A stretch of DNA of 64,000 nucleotides, from NCBI RefSeq assembly GCF_002343915.1, contig NZ_NETK01000001.1, positions 2,800,001-2,864,000 of the forward strand, given 5' to 3'. The translations under genes were made by a program, and so were the position numbers. Positions 10,730-18,593 of this stretch are shown here, in pieces. The number at the start of each line of letters is the position of its first letter. Positions within the stretch are counted from its first letter, which is position 1. Origin of the DNA: Nannocystis exedens. Lineage in GTDB: Bacteria > Myxococcota_A > Polyangia > Nannocystales > Nannocystaceae. Below the pieces are notes generated by a model. It was not told where the DNA came from. It worked only from the letters and a program-made list of their open reading frames with translations, and did no database searches.

Positions 10730-11662
10730 CTACCGCGTCCATTCGCGGTGAGGCGCGTCGCCCGCCCGCCGGCCAGGGGCCGGGCGGGCGACGCGGCGCA
10801 TGTCGGCTTCGAGCGGCAGATAATGATCGATCCACCGCACCTCGCCGAAGTTCGCCGGATAGTGCTCGAAGTCCCAGGTGGCTCCCACGCGGTGCCGCGC
10901 GCGGCCGATCGACTCCTGCGCCGCGTTCATCTGCGGGAGCATCGACCCCTCGTGCATGTGATGCCGGAATACCAGGTAACGCCCCGCCGGGAGCGTCACG
11001 CGCTCGAGCGGCGCCGGCGCGACGTCGGCCCAGGCCCGCGACGCGGCGACGAACTCGAAGGCCCCGCCCGGCTCGCGATGCGAGAACACCCCGAAGCTCT
11101 CGTCCCGGCGGCTGCGGCCGGCCGCCTGCCGCAGCGCCACCTGCCGCTCCCACAGCGCCGCGAATTCGACGTAGTTCGCCGGCGAGAAGCGCCCGGACAG
11201 GCCCACGAGCGCGAGCTCCGGCAATTGCTCGATCCGCTCGGCGAGCACCGGCGCCCTCGTGCCCGGCGCCGCGCGACGGCGGCGCAGCATCGACGCTCCG
11301 TCGACGCTCCGCCGCAGCCGGCCCGGCGCCTCGCCGAACGCCCGCGTGAACGCGCGGGTGAACGCGGCCTGCGAGGTGAACCCGCACTCGAGCGCCAGCT
11401 CGATGAGCCGCGCCTGCGGATCGGCGACGAGCCGCGCGGCCGCCGTCTCGAGCCGTCGCCCGCGCACGTAGGCCATCACGCTCTCGCCCTGCATGCGGGC
11501 GAACCGGCGCGAGAACTCCCAGGGCGAGTAACCGGCCGCCCGGGCGACGCGCTCGAGATCCAGCGGCTCGAACAGGTGTCGATCGATGAACGCGAGCGCC
11601 GCCAGGTGCGCCTGGGCGTAGGCCACTCGCTGCTGCTCGTATGCGGAGAGCTGTTCGGACAC
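10730..11662 (-). CDS. AraC-family regulator with GyrI-like effector domain
   Basis: 310 residues. Residues about 15-115 form the double helix-turn-helix (LAALAFIDRHLFEPLDLERVARAAGYSPWEFSRRFARM; LIELALECGFTSQAAFTRAFTRAFGEAPGRLRR). Residues about 135-285 match the GyrI-like/SOUL-like small-molecule-binding domain often fused to AraC HTHs (LPELALVGLSGRFSPANY; LPAGRYLVFRHHMHEG; YLPLEADM). It probably senses a drug-like or lipophilic ligand; this is known of the family, not shown here. The last codons carry a long hairpin that may serve the convergent propeller gene. The region upstream of its start holds one copy of a 46-nt repeat also found upstream of the next lipoprotein. Confidence 0.9.
   Translation of the reverse strand: MSEQLSAYEQQRVAYAQAHLAALAFIDRHLFEPLDLERVARAAGYSPWEFSRRFARMQGESVMAYVRGRRLETAAARLVADPQARLIELALECGFTSQAAFTRAFTRAFGEAPGRLRRSVDGASMLRRRRAAPGTRAPVLAERIEQLPELALVGLSGRFSPANYVEFAALWERQVALRQAAGRSRRDESFGVFSHREPGGAFEFVAASRAWADVAPAPLERVTLPAGRYLVFRHHMHEGSMLPQMNAAQESIGRARHRVGATWDFEHYPANFGEVRWIDHYLPLEADMRRVARPAPGRRAGDAPHREWTR
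10755..10794 (+). terminator. terminator-like hairpin after the beta-propeller gene
   Basis: A perfect 14-bp stem (GCGTCGCCCGCCCG at 10755-10768 with its complement at 10781-10794) around a 12-nt loop, 40 nt after the propeller stop. It lies within the 3' coding end of the convergent AraC gene, so the two transcripts overlap here. No T tract. Confidence 0.55.
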
Positions 11663-11718
11663 CGCAGCTCCTCTCGTTCAGCGAGAGCGATGATGGGCAG
11701 CGACCGGCTCGCCGCCCA

Positions 11719-11766
11719 GTGCTGCCGGGCTGGAAACGACAGAAGTTTGGAGCGAAATCGCGCCCC
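11719..11766 (-). repeat. 46-nt spacer repeat, copy 1 (upstream of AraC gene)
   Basis: Reads GTGCTGCCGGGCTGG, then a variable stretch, then AGAAGTTTGGAGCGAAATCG and CGCCCC on the + strand. Copy 2 is at 12511-12556. On the - strand each copy lies upstream of a gene start: 57 nt before AraC here, and about 91 nt before the lipoprotein for copy 2. A shared promoter or operator is possible. Confidence 0.55.
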
Positions 11767-11904
11767 GGGGTGCTTGTTCAGCCGGAAGACCGTCATGGAA
11801 CGGACGGCCCCCAAGATCCTCGTCACCGAACGACAGCGACGCATCCTCGGACGCTTTGCATGCCGTGGTCCTGGACCTTGCGCGTGGCTGATCGATCAGC
11901 GAGA

Positions 11905-12420
11905 TCACGAACAACCGGGGGGATCGGGCCGACAGATCAGCACGGTCGCCTCGCCGGCGTAAGGCTGGCCGTCGTCTCTGACGAACTCGTAGCGGAAAAC
12001 GGCCTGCGATTCCGAGACCGAGAGAACCTCGAGCGAGCCGCTCACCGCGAGGATATCGCCGCCGATACTGCCGGGGACCCACCACACCTCGAGCGAGTCT
12101 TGCTCAGAGCTCCATGATTGACCAGCCTTCAGCATGTCGATGCTGTGGCCCGCGACGTCGTACTTGACGACCGGACCCTCCCCGATCGTCTCTTCGCACG
12201 TCCGTTCCACGCCGATGTTTACGCTGAGGGTCGTGCTGGGTTGATTGCTAGGGCACCAGTCCCCCAGGACGCCCACCGCGGGGAGAGAGAGCGGCTCCTC
12301 GCCGCTGCTCGTCCCGGCGTCGGTGTCGCTCCCGTCGGAAGGATCGTCCTCGCGACACCCGCCGATGAGCGCAAGCAGCAAAGGCACGGAGCCGAGGAGA
12401 CAACAGGAAAACATTCTCAT
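11905..12420 (-). CDS. small secreted lipoprotein, unknown function
   Basis: 171 residues. The signal peptide has a textbook lipobox LIGGC (Cys22). A short Asp/Ser/Thr linker precedes a domain of about 125 residues with four cysteines (DWCPS, RTCEE, LICRP and the penultimate Cys), suggesting two disulfides. No family was recognised. Its layout (lipobox, acidic/Ser linker, beta-rich domain with sentences such as YDVAGHSIDMLKAGQSWSS) parallels the lipoprotein at 13927-14547, so the two may be distant paralogues. The 46-nt repeat copy 2 lies upstream and the AraC regulator is downstream on the same strand. Confidence 0.7.
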   Translation of the reverse strand: MRMFSCCLLGSVPLLLALIGGCREDDPSDGSDTDAGTSSGEEPLSLPAVGVLGDWCPSNQPSTTLSVNIGVERTCEETIGEGPVVKYDVAGHSIDMLKAGQSWSSEQDSLEVWWVPGSIGGDILAVSGSLEVLSVSESQAVFRYEFVRDDGQPYAGEATVLICRPDPPGCS

Positions 12421-12510
12421 GGCGGTCGAAGTTGCCGGACGGCTACGAAGAATTGCGACCTCCGCGATGGCCCATGCGTGAGCTCGAGCGGGTGCTGCCT
12501 CGACGCTTTG

Positions 12511-12556
12511 GTGCTACCGGGCTGAAGCACCAGAAGTTGGGAGCGAAATCGCGCCC
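12511..12556 (-). repeat. 46-nt spacer repeat, copy 2 (upstream of lipoprotein)
   Basis: GTGCTACCGGGCTGAAGCAC, then CAGAAGTTGG and GAGCGAAATCGCGCCC. It matches copy 1 over about 46 positions with a few substitutions and single-base indels. The spacer 12421-12645 has no gene. Confidence 0.55.
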
Positions 12557-12645
12557 GGGCGCGCCGCCCCGATTCGGGGCACATCAGGTGGCGCAGCTCT
12601 TCGCGTTGGCGTGCGAGCCCCGGTAAAGAGCGGCGTCCCCTTCAG

Positions 12646-13611
12646 TCACTGGACGCCTGGAGCGCTCGCACGAAAACTGCGGATACGACCGGCCTCAGCG
12701 CGCCGCACGTGCGCGGCGATCCGGCGCGCCAGCTCCGGCCGCAGCGCCGGCGGCAGGTCGTGGCCTTGCCCTTCGACCAGCCAGAGCTCGGCCCCCGGGA
12801 TGGCCGCGGCGATCGCGCGACCTCCGCTCGCGTCGCACAGGCGATCGGCGAGGCCATGAATGACGAGGGTCGGCGCCGCGATCGCGGCGAGGCGAGCGGT
12901 GCGATCGCCGGAGGCCACCGAGGCGACCGCCTGGCGGGCGATCCCGAGCGGGTCGTGACCGCGGTCGAAGGCCAGACCGGCGCGCGCGGCGAGCTCGGCC
13001 TCGTCCGTGTCGAAGCCGCTCGAGCCCGCGGCGCGGAACACCCGGAGCGCGTGGGCGACCACCTCGTCGCGCGTGTTTCCCGGCGGTCCGGCGAACAGGA
13101 CGGACAGCACTTCGGGGGCGGCCTGGCCGACGCTCGCGTCGCCCGTGGTCGACATGATCGCCGTCAACGAGCGGACGCGTGCGGGATGCTCGATGGCGAC
13201 GGTCTGCGCGATCGCCCCGCCCATCGACGCACCGACCACGTGCGCGCTGTCGATGCCGAGGACGTCCAGCAGGCCGACCGTGTCGGCGGCCATGTCGCTC
13301 AGCGTGTAGCTGACGGTCGACAGGTCCCCCGCGAGCACGGCCGGCAGGTTCGGCGCGGGCGCGTTCGTGAGGTGCGTGGAGCGGCCCGCGTCGCGGTTGT
13401 CGAAGCGGATCAGGTGCAGGCCGTGGCCGGCGAGCTCCTGGCAGAACGAATCGGGCCAGTGGATCAGCTGTGCGGCCATTCCCATGATCAGCAGCACCGG
13501 CGGCCCGGCCGGGTCGCCGAGGCGCTGGTAGGCGATGTCGATGCCGGCAGGGCCGACGTTCCTCGCCAGCTCCTCGGTGAGCGGGAGATCGATGCCATCG
13601 GCGAGTCTCAT
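12646..13611 (-). CDS. alpha/beta hydrolase (aclacinomycin-methylesterase-like)
   Basis: 321 residues, cytoplasmic. Motifs: PPVLLIMGMAAQLIHWPDSF (oxyanion region), the FDNRDAGRST strand-3 motif typical of the RdmC-like/pimeloyl-ester hydrolase group, nucleophile elbow VGASMGG, and late residues IHGLADRLCD (Asp) and EGQGHDLP (His). Family members hydrolyse esters, often of methylated or aromatic substrates; the substrate here is unknown. The start at 13611 is supported by AGGAGG 7 nt upstream and by the domain beginning soon after. The open frame extends upstream to 13905, but that part is Arg-rich shadow sequence. Confidence 0.85.
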   Translation of the reverse strand: MRLADGIDLPLTEELARNVGPAGIDIAYQRLGDPAGPPVLLIMGMAAQLIHWPDSFCQELAGHGLHLIRFDNRDAGRSTHLTNAPAPNLPAVLAGDLSTVSYTLSDMAADTVGLLDVLGIDSAHVVGASMGGAIAQTVAIEHPARVRSLTAIMSTTGDASVGQAAPEVLSVLFAGPPGNTRDEVVAHALRVFRAAGSSGFDTDEAELAARAGLAFDRGHDPLGIARQAVASVASGDRTARLAAIAAPTLVIHGLADRLCDASGGRAIAAAIPGAELWLVEGQGHDLPPALRPELARRIAAHVRRAEAGRIRSFRASAPGVQ

Positions 13612-13926
13612 GCAAGCCTCCTGTTCGGTGCGGGCGTACGCCCGTGGTCGCGGTCGTCCCGGTCGCGGGAGCTCTTGGCCCGGCCGGGTAGCGGACTGTA
13701 TGTCCACCGCCGCCGCGACGTTTGACCGTTCTTGCGCGTCACCCCGCGCGCTCTCCGTCCCGGCGAACGGTCGCGTGCGGCGGCCGGCGCCGCGTCCGGA
13801 TCGTCGACCCTTGCGTCGCGCGCGCCCTTCCTCTCCATGCTCGCCCCCGTCCTCGCTCGCCTGCTCCGCGCCCGCCCAGATCACCGGCCCGCGTCCGACC
13901 CCCACCCCGCCCGAACCCGCCGCGCT
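13612..13926. other. spacer of 315 nt, nothing recognised
   Basis: It lies between the alpha/beta hydrolase start and the end of the next lipoprotein, both on the - strand. It presumably carries the hydrolase promoter; no clear motif is seen. Confidence 0.5.
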
Positions 13927-14547
13927 TCAACAGGTCCCGTCGACCGGCTCGGGCGGGCCCTCGCACCAGGCGAACTCGAAGTCGCAGGACTGTTGGTCCG
14001 GGTTGACCGGGCAGAGATGCCCCAAAACCCAAGTTTCCGTATGAGAATGGCCGGCCGGGGTCAATGACGAGATGAGGATCTCCCCGCAGACGCCCGACGG
14101 TTCGATCTCGACTTCGACGACCTCGGACCCGGCATATTTGAACGGGACCCCATCCGCAGAGACGACGCGAATGGCGTCTCCGTCGATCACCCAGGAGAAA
14201 GACTGTATCTCGACCAGTTGACCACAGGCGTACTCTTCATACGCCATGGTCCCGTCCGGATCGATCAGGACATTACCCCACCAAATCAAGTGGATCCCGC
14301 CATCGACCTCTGATTCCCACTTTTGCCCGGCGGTGTAGGACTGGGAATGAAAGGTGCCAAAGAGGTGATTCGGCACCATCCCGCCGCTGGTTCCGTCTTC
14401 CCCCACGGTCGTGCTCGAGGTGCTGCCCGTGCTGCCCGCGCTGTCCGTGCTGCCGCCCGCCGGGTCACCGGGCCCAGGCTTGCAGCCGAGCGCCAGCGCC
14501 CCGAGCGCGAGGAGGAGGCCGAAGCCGCGACAGGTCGAGACGGCCAT
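13927..14547 (-). CDS. small secreted lipoprotein, unknown function
   Basis: 206 residues. The signal peptide ends LALGC (Cys22). A Ser/Thr/Gly linker of about 35 residues (repeats of STDSAGSTGSTSS type) is followed by a beta-rich domain with conserved-looking Trp residues (WESEVDGGIHLIWWGNVLI) and a Cys-rich end (GHLCPVNPDQQSCDFEFAWCEG, DGTC). The start at 14547 is the ATG that immediately precedes the hydrophobic core; the frame is open far upstream, but that region is unrelated. No family recognised. Confidence 0.7.
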   Translation of the reverse strand: MAVSTCRGFGLLLALGALALGCKPGPGDPAGGSTDSAGSTGSTSSTTVGEDGTSGGMVPNHLFGTFHSQSYTAGQKWESEVDGGIHLIWWGNVLIDPDGTMAYEEYACGQLVEIQSFSWVIDGDAIRVVSADGVPFKYAGSEVVEVEIEPSGVCGEILISSLTPAGHSHTETWVLGHLCPVNPDQQSCDFEFAWCEGPPEPVDGTC

Positions 14548-14879
14548 GTCGAGCAACTGTACCGCGACCAGGTTACGTCGCGCGACCTCGGCGCCCCCGA
14601 TCATGCGCCGGGGTTCGGCGGCGGCGGCAGGCGCCCTGACGATGTACACCGGATCCGGCTGGCTCATCCGCGCTGCTTGTTTCTGCCGCCGTCCGCGTGG
14701 AGAGCCTCTCTCCCGACCTGCAAACACGTCGCTCTCGGTCGATCGGCGACCGGCTGCGCGCCATGACACTGTGAAGGACCACCGACCTGGCCCGCGACCG
14801 GAGGACATCCGGTCGCGGGCTCGCCGCCGCGGATCGCAGCGCGGCGGGAGGCGGCGGCACGCGGCCCGCCGCCCTGTCC
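14548..14879. other. spacer of 332 nt with a strong hairpin
   Basis: No convincing gene on either strand. It contains the perfect hairpin at 14791-14819. Open frames here are short and Arg/Pro-rich. Confidence 0.55.
14791..14819 (-). terminator. terminator-like hairpin after the DUF6289-like gene
   Basis: A perfect 11-bp stem (CCCGCGACCGG / CCGGTCGCGGG) with loop AGGACAT, about 60 nt downstream of the small secreted peptide gene on the - strand. No T run. Confidence 0.55.
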
Positions 14880-15119
14880 TCACGGATTCGGCGGAGGCGG
14901 GTAGCAGATGAAGCAGGCGCCGCAGCTCGAATGCTGGGTCTTGGTGCCCCAGGCGATCTTGTTGTTGCAGCAATCGTAGCCGTACTGGCCCACGACCGTG
15001 GTGCGGCCGGCGTCGCTGTAGTAGGTGCAGTTGCTCGCCGCCTCCACCGAGGGGGAGGAGAGCAGCGCTCCCAGCCCGAAGCAGGCCAGGAAGAGGGCGG
15101 TGAGTGTGGCTTTGTTCAT
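14880..15119 (-). CDS. small secreted Cys-containing peptide, DUF6289-like
   Basis: 79 residues. A cleavable signal peptide (MNKATLTALFLACFGLGALL, ending near VEA-A) is followed by a mature peptide of about 50 residues: NCTYYSDAGRTTVVGQYGYDCCNNKIAWGTKT, then SCGACFICYPPPP. The YYSDAxRTTVVG and W-G-x-x-T pattern is that of DUF6289 proteins, tiny secreted peptides common in myxobacteria and actinobacteria and of unknown role. Six or more Cys suggest disulfides. The start is set by AAGGAG upstream of the ATG at 15119, so the longer frame from 15161 is rejected. Confidence 0.8.
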   Translation of the reverse strand: MNKATLTALFLACFGLGALLSSPSVEAASNCTYYSDAGRTTVVGQYGYDCCNNKIAWGTKTQHSSCGACFICYPPPPNP

Positions 15120-15453
15120 GGGTGCGCTCCTTGCGATTTGCCGGACACCGCGGCCCGGCACCCGTCCAGCTTAGCGCAATTCGGCGAAAGGCGAGAGAGG
15201 TGATGGTGGGTTCGCCACCCCCCAAATGCTGCCACCGTCTGGGGCTTGAGTCGGCAGTGCGGCGATCACGAACGGAAATTCCCCATGCGCTCGCCGCGAA
15301 CTGGTCTGCGCGCACGAGCCGTCGCTGATCTGGGCTGTCGCTCGCGGAAGAGCGACCGAACGCGCAGCTTCCCCCTGATGCCTTCGATTTTGCGGGGAGG
15401 TCGCCCGCAGTTCGCGCGCACGTGGCGAACTGAACGGTCGCCGGGACCCCCGC
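15120..15453. other. spacer of about 330 nt, nothing recognised
   Basis: No domain-bearing frame and no motif beyond local CG-rich dyads. It holds the upstream region of the small secreted peptide gene. Confidence 0.5.
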
Positions 15454-15954
15454 CTACGGGCGCAGCCGCTTCTCGTATCGCCACACCTCGAGCGGGAACA
15501 CCCCGCTCGGCGTGTCCAGCGGAATTGTCCTGTTGCCGGCGCCGCGCCACCCGCATTTCTCGTAGAACCTCGCCGCGCGCTCGTTGCCGATCGCGCAGGC
15601 GAGCCAGGCGAGCGCCACGCCGGCCGCGGTCAGCCGGGCCTCCGCGTCGGCGATCAGGGCGGCCGCGATCCCGGTACCGCGGGCGTGCGCGGCGACGTAG
15701 AGCTGGTACAGCTCGTCGCCCTTGATCATGCAGAGCCCCGCGAGCCCCTCGCGGCCGTCGATCACCCTGACCGTCGAGAGCGCCGCCTGCAGCCGCTCGC
15801 GGAAGCTCTCGAGGGTGCGGTATCGGGCCAGCTCCGCCGGCAAGATCGCCGCGTGGGCGTCCTGCCAGCCGTCGTACCAGAGGCGGGCCAGGCGGTCGAT
15901 CTCCGCGGCCTCGGCGCTCCTCACGAGCGGCGCCTCGTCTGTCAGGAGCGACAT
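15454..15954 (-). CDS. GNAT-family N-acetyltransferase
   Basis: 166 residues, one GNAT domain. Motif A is LYVAAHARGTGIAAALIADAEARL, with the acetyl-CoA pyrophosphate loop HARGTGIA; motif B is LACAIGNERAARFYEKCGWR. The N-terminal VRSAEAAEIDRLARLWYDGWQDAH, with Trp in helix 1-2, is common in the family. It transfers acetyl from acetyl-CoA to an amine; the acceptor is unknown. It stands alone, 203 nt from the divergent methyltransferase gene. Confidence 0.9.
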   Translation of the reverse strand: MSLLTDEAPLVRSAEAAEIDRLARLWYDGWQDAHAAILPAELARYRTLESFRERLQAALSTVRVIDGREGLAGLCMIKGDELYQLYVAAHARGTGIAAALIADAEARLTAAGVALAWLACAIGNERAARFYEKCGWRGAGNRTIPLDTPSGVFPLEVWRYEKRLRP

Positions 15955-16156
15955 TCGCTGGAACCCTCCGGGTCCTCGGCGAAATTACATGCCACAGCAC
16001 GAGCCGTCAAGCGACCCCCTCGGGACATGGTCTGAAGGACACGCGATCGCGCCGGCGATGCGATCCATTCCTATGAACATGTTCGAACGACCATGGGACC
16101 TGCATCGCCCTGCTGAAGGATCTCGGCCCCCTGATGTGCTACACGCCATCCGCCGC

Positions 16157-16885
16157 ATGACGCAGAACATCTACGACGACCCGCAATTCTTCGCCGGCTA
16201 CAGCCGGCTCGGACGCTCCGTCGACGGCCTCGACGGCGCGCCGGAGTGGCCGGCGTTGCGGGAGCTGCTGCCTCCGCTCGCGGGGCTGCGAGTCCTCGAC
16301 CTCGGCTGCGGCTTCGGCTGGTTCAGCCGCTGGGCCCGCGAGCACGGCGCGGCGCGGGTGCTCGGCCTCGACCGCTCGGAGAACATGCTGGCGCGCGCCC
16401 GGGCGGACACCGGCGACCCGGCGATCGAGTACCGCCGCGCCGACCTCGAGCAGCTCGATCTCCCGGCGTCGTGCTTCGATTTGGCCCACAGCGCGCTGGC
16501 CCTGCATTACGTGGTGGACCTCGCCGGGCTGCTGGCCCGGGTCCACGCCGCGCTGGCGCCGGGCGGCCGCCTGGTGGTCTCGGCCGAGCACCCGATCTAC
16601 ACCGCGCCGAGTCGCCCGGGCTGGCGAGTCGACGCGGAGGGTCGGCGGTTCTGGCCGCTCGACCGGTACCTCGTCGAGGGCCCGCGGGTCACGAACTGGC
16701 TCGCCGAGGGCGTCGTCAAGCAGCACCGCACGCTGGGGACGACCCTCAACCTGTTCGTGCGGGCCGGCTTCCGGATCGTCCACGTCGAGGAGTGGAGCCC
16801 CACCGACGCGCAGGTCGCCGCCCGGCCCGAGCTGGCGGAGGAGCGCGAGCGGCCGATGTTCGTCCTGGTCGCGGCCGACCGCTGA
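16157..16885 (+). CDS. class I SAM-dependent methyltransferase
   Basis: 242 residues. Motif I is VLDLGCGFGWFSRWA, an acidic residue follows (LGLDRSENML), and the post-I regions are DLEQLDLPASCFDLAHSALALHYV and LAPGGRLVVSAEHPIYTA. This is the Methyltransf_11/25 type. The N-terminus MTQNIYDDPQFFAGYSRL is the usual family opening, which supports the ATG at 16157 over the longer frame from 15722. The C-terminal half includes EWSPTDAQVAARPELAEERERPMFVLV, usual in bacterial small-molecule methyltransferases. The acceptor is unknown. A degenerate TGTC-like dyad lies about 115 nt upstream (16028-16041). Confidence 0.9.
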   Translation: MTQNIYDDPQFFAGYSRLGRSVDGLDGAPEWPALRELLPPLAGLRVLDLGCGFGWFSRWAREHGAARVLGLDRSENMLARARADTGDPAIEYRRADLEQLDLPASCFDLAHSALALHYVVDLAGLLARVHAALAPGGRLVVSAEHPIYTAPSRPGWRVDAEGRRFWPLDRYLVEGPRVTNWLAEGVVKQHRTLGTTLNLFVRAGFRIVHVEEWSPTDAQVAARPELAEERERPMFVLVAADR

Positions 16886-17432
16886 CGCTCGCGCCGACGA
16901 GCCCGCGATGCGCAGAGGTCCCGCGGAAGACCTCTCCGTCGGCGCGCGTCGACGCACCGGGCCGGGGCGTCCGGCTCACGACGGCCCGTCATGCATTGCG
17001 CGGGCGCGCCGCGCCGCCGCTCGCGGTCACGGACGACCCCGATCCTCTGTCGTCGCGCTCTCGGTTACGCTCACCGGTGTCGCAGCCTCCTCCGTCGAGC
17101 GGGTGCCAGCGATGCTCAAGATCCGCGCGGACCAGGCCGACACGCTCCTCGCGTCCTTCCGCCGGCGCTGAGCGCCCCCGCGGCGCGTATGTCTATGGGG
17201 ACATGTCCGAAAATTCATACTCAAGAACGACCGCGCCGGCCCAGGGCGCTCGGTGGTGCGCCGGAGCACCTGTGGGAGTCCGATCGGCGTCCGACCCCCT
17301 GCCCGGGCATCGCGTCATCTGCGCGTGACGGATCGGCGTTCGGGCGGCAATTAACCTCTGCAAGTCCACCCGCGGCCAAGCCCTCCTCGACCGCGACGCG
17401 GGGCGCTATCCCTCTTTCCCCCGGAGATTCAT
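16886..17432. other. spacer of about 550 nt with a TGTC-N6-GACA site
   Basis: No gene is supported on either strand. An AT-rich pocket at 17187-17230 carries the dyad at 17190-17203 and an element repeated near 61.73 kb. The remainder is GC-rich shadow sequence. It is the probable control region of the LRR-like lipoprotein at 17433. Confidence 0.55.
17190..17203. promoter_or_regulatory. TGTC-N6-GACA inverted repeat, site 2
   Basis: TGTCTATGGGGACA, followed at once by TGTCC and an AT-rich stretch TCATACTCAAGAAC (17215-17228). It lies 230 nt upstream of the + strand lipoprotein start. The combination GACATGTCC...TCATA...CTCAAGAAC recurs at 61720-61750. Confidence 0.45.
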
Positions 17433-18560
17433 ATGACCAGGCGGCCTGTCCTGTCGTTGCCGAAGCGGCTCGACCTTCACCTCGACTCCCTCATGCTGCT
17501 CGTGGGCCTCGGGCTATTCGCGGCCTGCCCCGGCGAGAGTCCGGGCGACACGACGGCGACGACGGCGACCGCCGACCCCACCGGCTCGACCTCCACGACC
17601 GAGGACGAGCCGGAGCCCGAGACCACCGAGCCGACCGGCACGACGACGACCGGCACCCCCGAGGAGTCGACCTCGCCGCTGGCGACGGACTCCGAGACCG
17701 GCACCACCACCGGAGATACGACCACCACCACCGAAGATACGACCACCGGCACCACCACCGAAGATACGACCGCCGGCACCACCACCGAAGATGCGACCAC
17801 CACCACCGGTGAGACGACGTCCGAAAACACCACCGGTGAGACGAGCTCGGGGAGCACCACCGACGAGACGAGCACCGGCACCACGGGCGAACCGATCGAC
17901 TGCGCGCCCGACCTGCAGGTCCTGCAGGGGTCCTACTCGATCGAGAACTCGCTCGACGTCGACGCGCTCGCCGCTTACAAGGAGATCACGGGCGACCTGA
18001 CGATCCACGCGCCCGGCCTGGCGAGCCTGGCCGGCCTGCAATGCCTGCAGCGGGTCGGGGGCGATCTCACGATCAGTGAGACCGGGCTGACGAGCCTGGA
18101 CGGCCTCGACAGCCTCGAAGAGGTCGGCGGCCAGCTCCTCATCGAGCACAACACGCAGCTCGCCGACCTGCACGCGCTCGGCAACCTGGTCTCGGTCGGC
18201 GCCACGCCCCAGGGGTTCGGCTACTTCCGGCTCGAGGGCAACCCTGCCCTCAAGGACCTGAAGGGGCTCGGGGCGCTGAGCTTCGTCGGCTACAGCATGC
18301 GCGTCGAGGGCAACGGGATCGAGACCCTCGCGGGGCTCGGCTCGACCACCATCCACGGCGAGCTCCGCTTCGAGTACAACCCCAACCTCGTCGACGTCCT
18401 CGACGTCGCCGGGTGCCTGCCCAAGAACACCCTCTACTTCACCCACAACAAGAAGCTGTGGTGCGGCAACGCCGAGATGGCGTACGCCTTGATGCAGGCG
18501 AACGGCTTCAAGGGCAACATGTTCCTCTACGACAACCTCAACGGGTGCGGCGACCTCTGA
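17433..18560 (+). CDS. secreted lipoprotein with Thr-rich linker and receptor-L/LRR-like domain
   Basis: 375 residues. The signal peptide ends LFAAC (Cys32). The linker at about 35-150 is almost entirely Thr/Glu/Gly/Ser, with TTTEDTT-type repeats. The domain resembles receptor-L or bacterial LRR-like sheets: strands spaced 20-25 residues apart, such as ITGDLTIHAPGLASLAGLQCL, VGGDLTISETGLTSLDGLDSL, VGGQLLIEHNTQLADL, YFRLEGNPALKDLKGLGAL and GELRFEYNPNLVDVLDV. The end has four Cys (GCLPKN, LWCGN, NGCGDL among them). GGAG stands 8 nt before the ATG. It is presumably surface-exposed and ligand-binding; the ligand is unknown. Confidence 0.8.
   Translation: MTRRPVLSLPKRLDLHLDSLMLLVGLGLFAACPGESPGDTTATTATADPTGSTSTTEDEPEPETTEPTGTTTTGTPEESTSPLATDSETGTTTGDTTTTTEDTTTGTTTEDTTAGTTTEDATTTTGETTSENTTGETSSGSTTDETSTGTTGEPIDCAPDLQVLQGSYSIENSLDVDALAAYKEITGDLTIHAPGLASLAGLQCLQRVGGDLTISETGLTSLDGLDSLEEVGGQLLIEHNTQLADLHALGNLVSVGATPQGFGYFRLEGNPALKDLKGLGALSFVGYSMRVEGNGIETLAGLGSTTIHGELRFEYNPNLVDVLDVAGCLPKNTLYFTHNKKLWCGNAEMAYALMQANGFKGNMFLYDNLNGCGDL
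17715..17800 (+). repeat. coding minisatellite in Thr-rich linker
   Basis: Units of about 30 nt built on ACCACCACCGAAGATACGAC occur at least three times in a row and encode TTTEDTT. Prone to slippage; the length may vary between strains. Confidence 0.6.
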
Positions 18561-18593
18561 ACCGCGCGTGCGAGCCCCGCGTTCGCCCACGCG

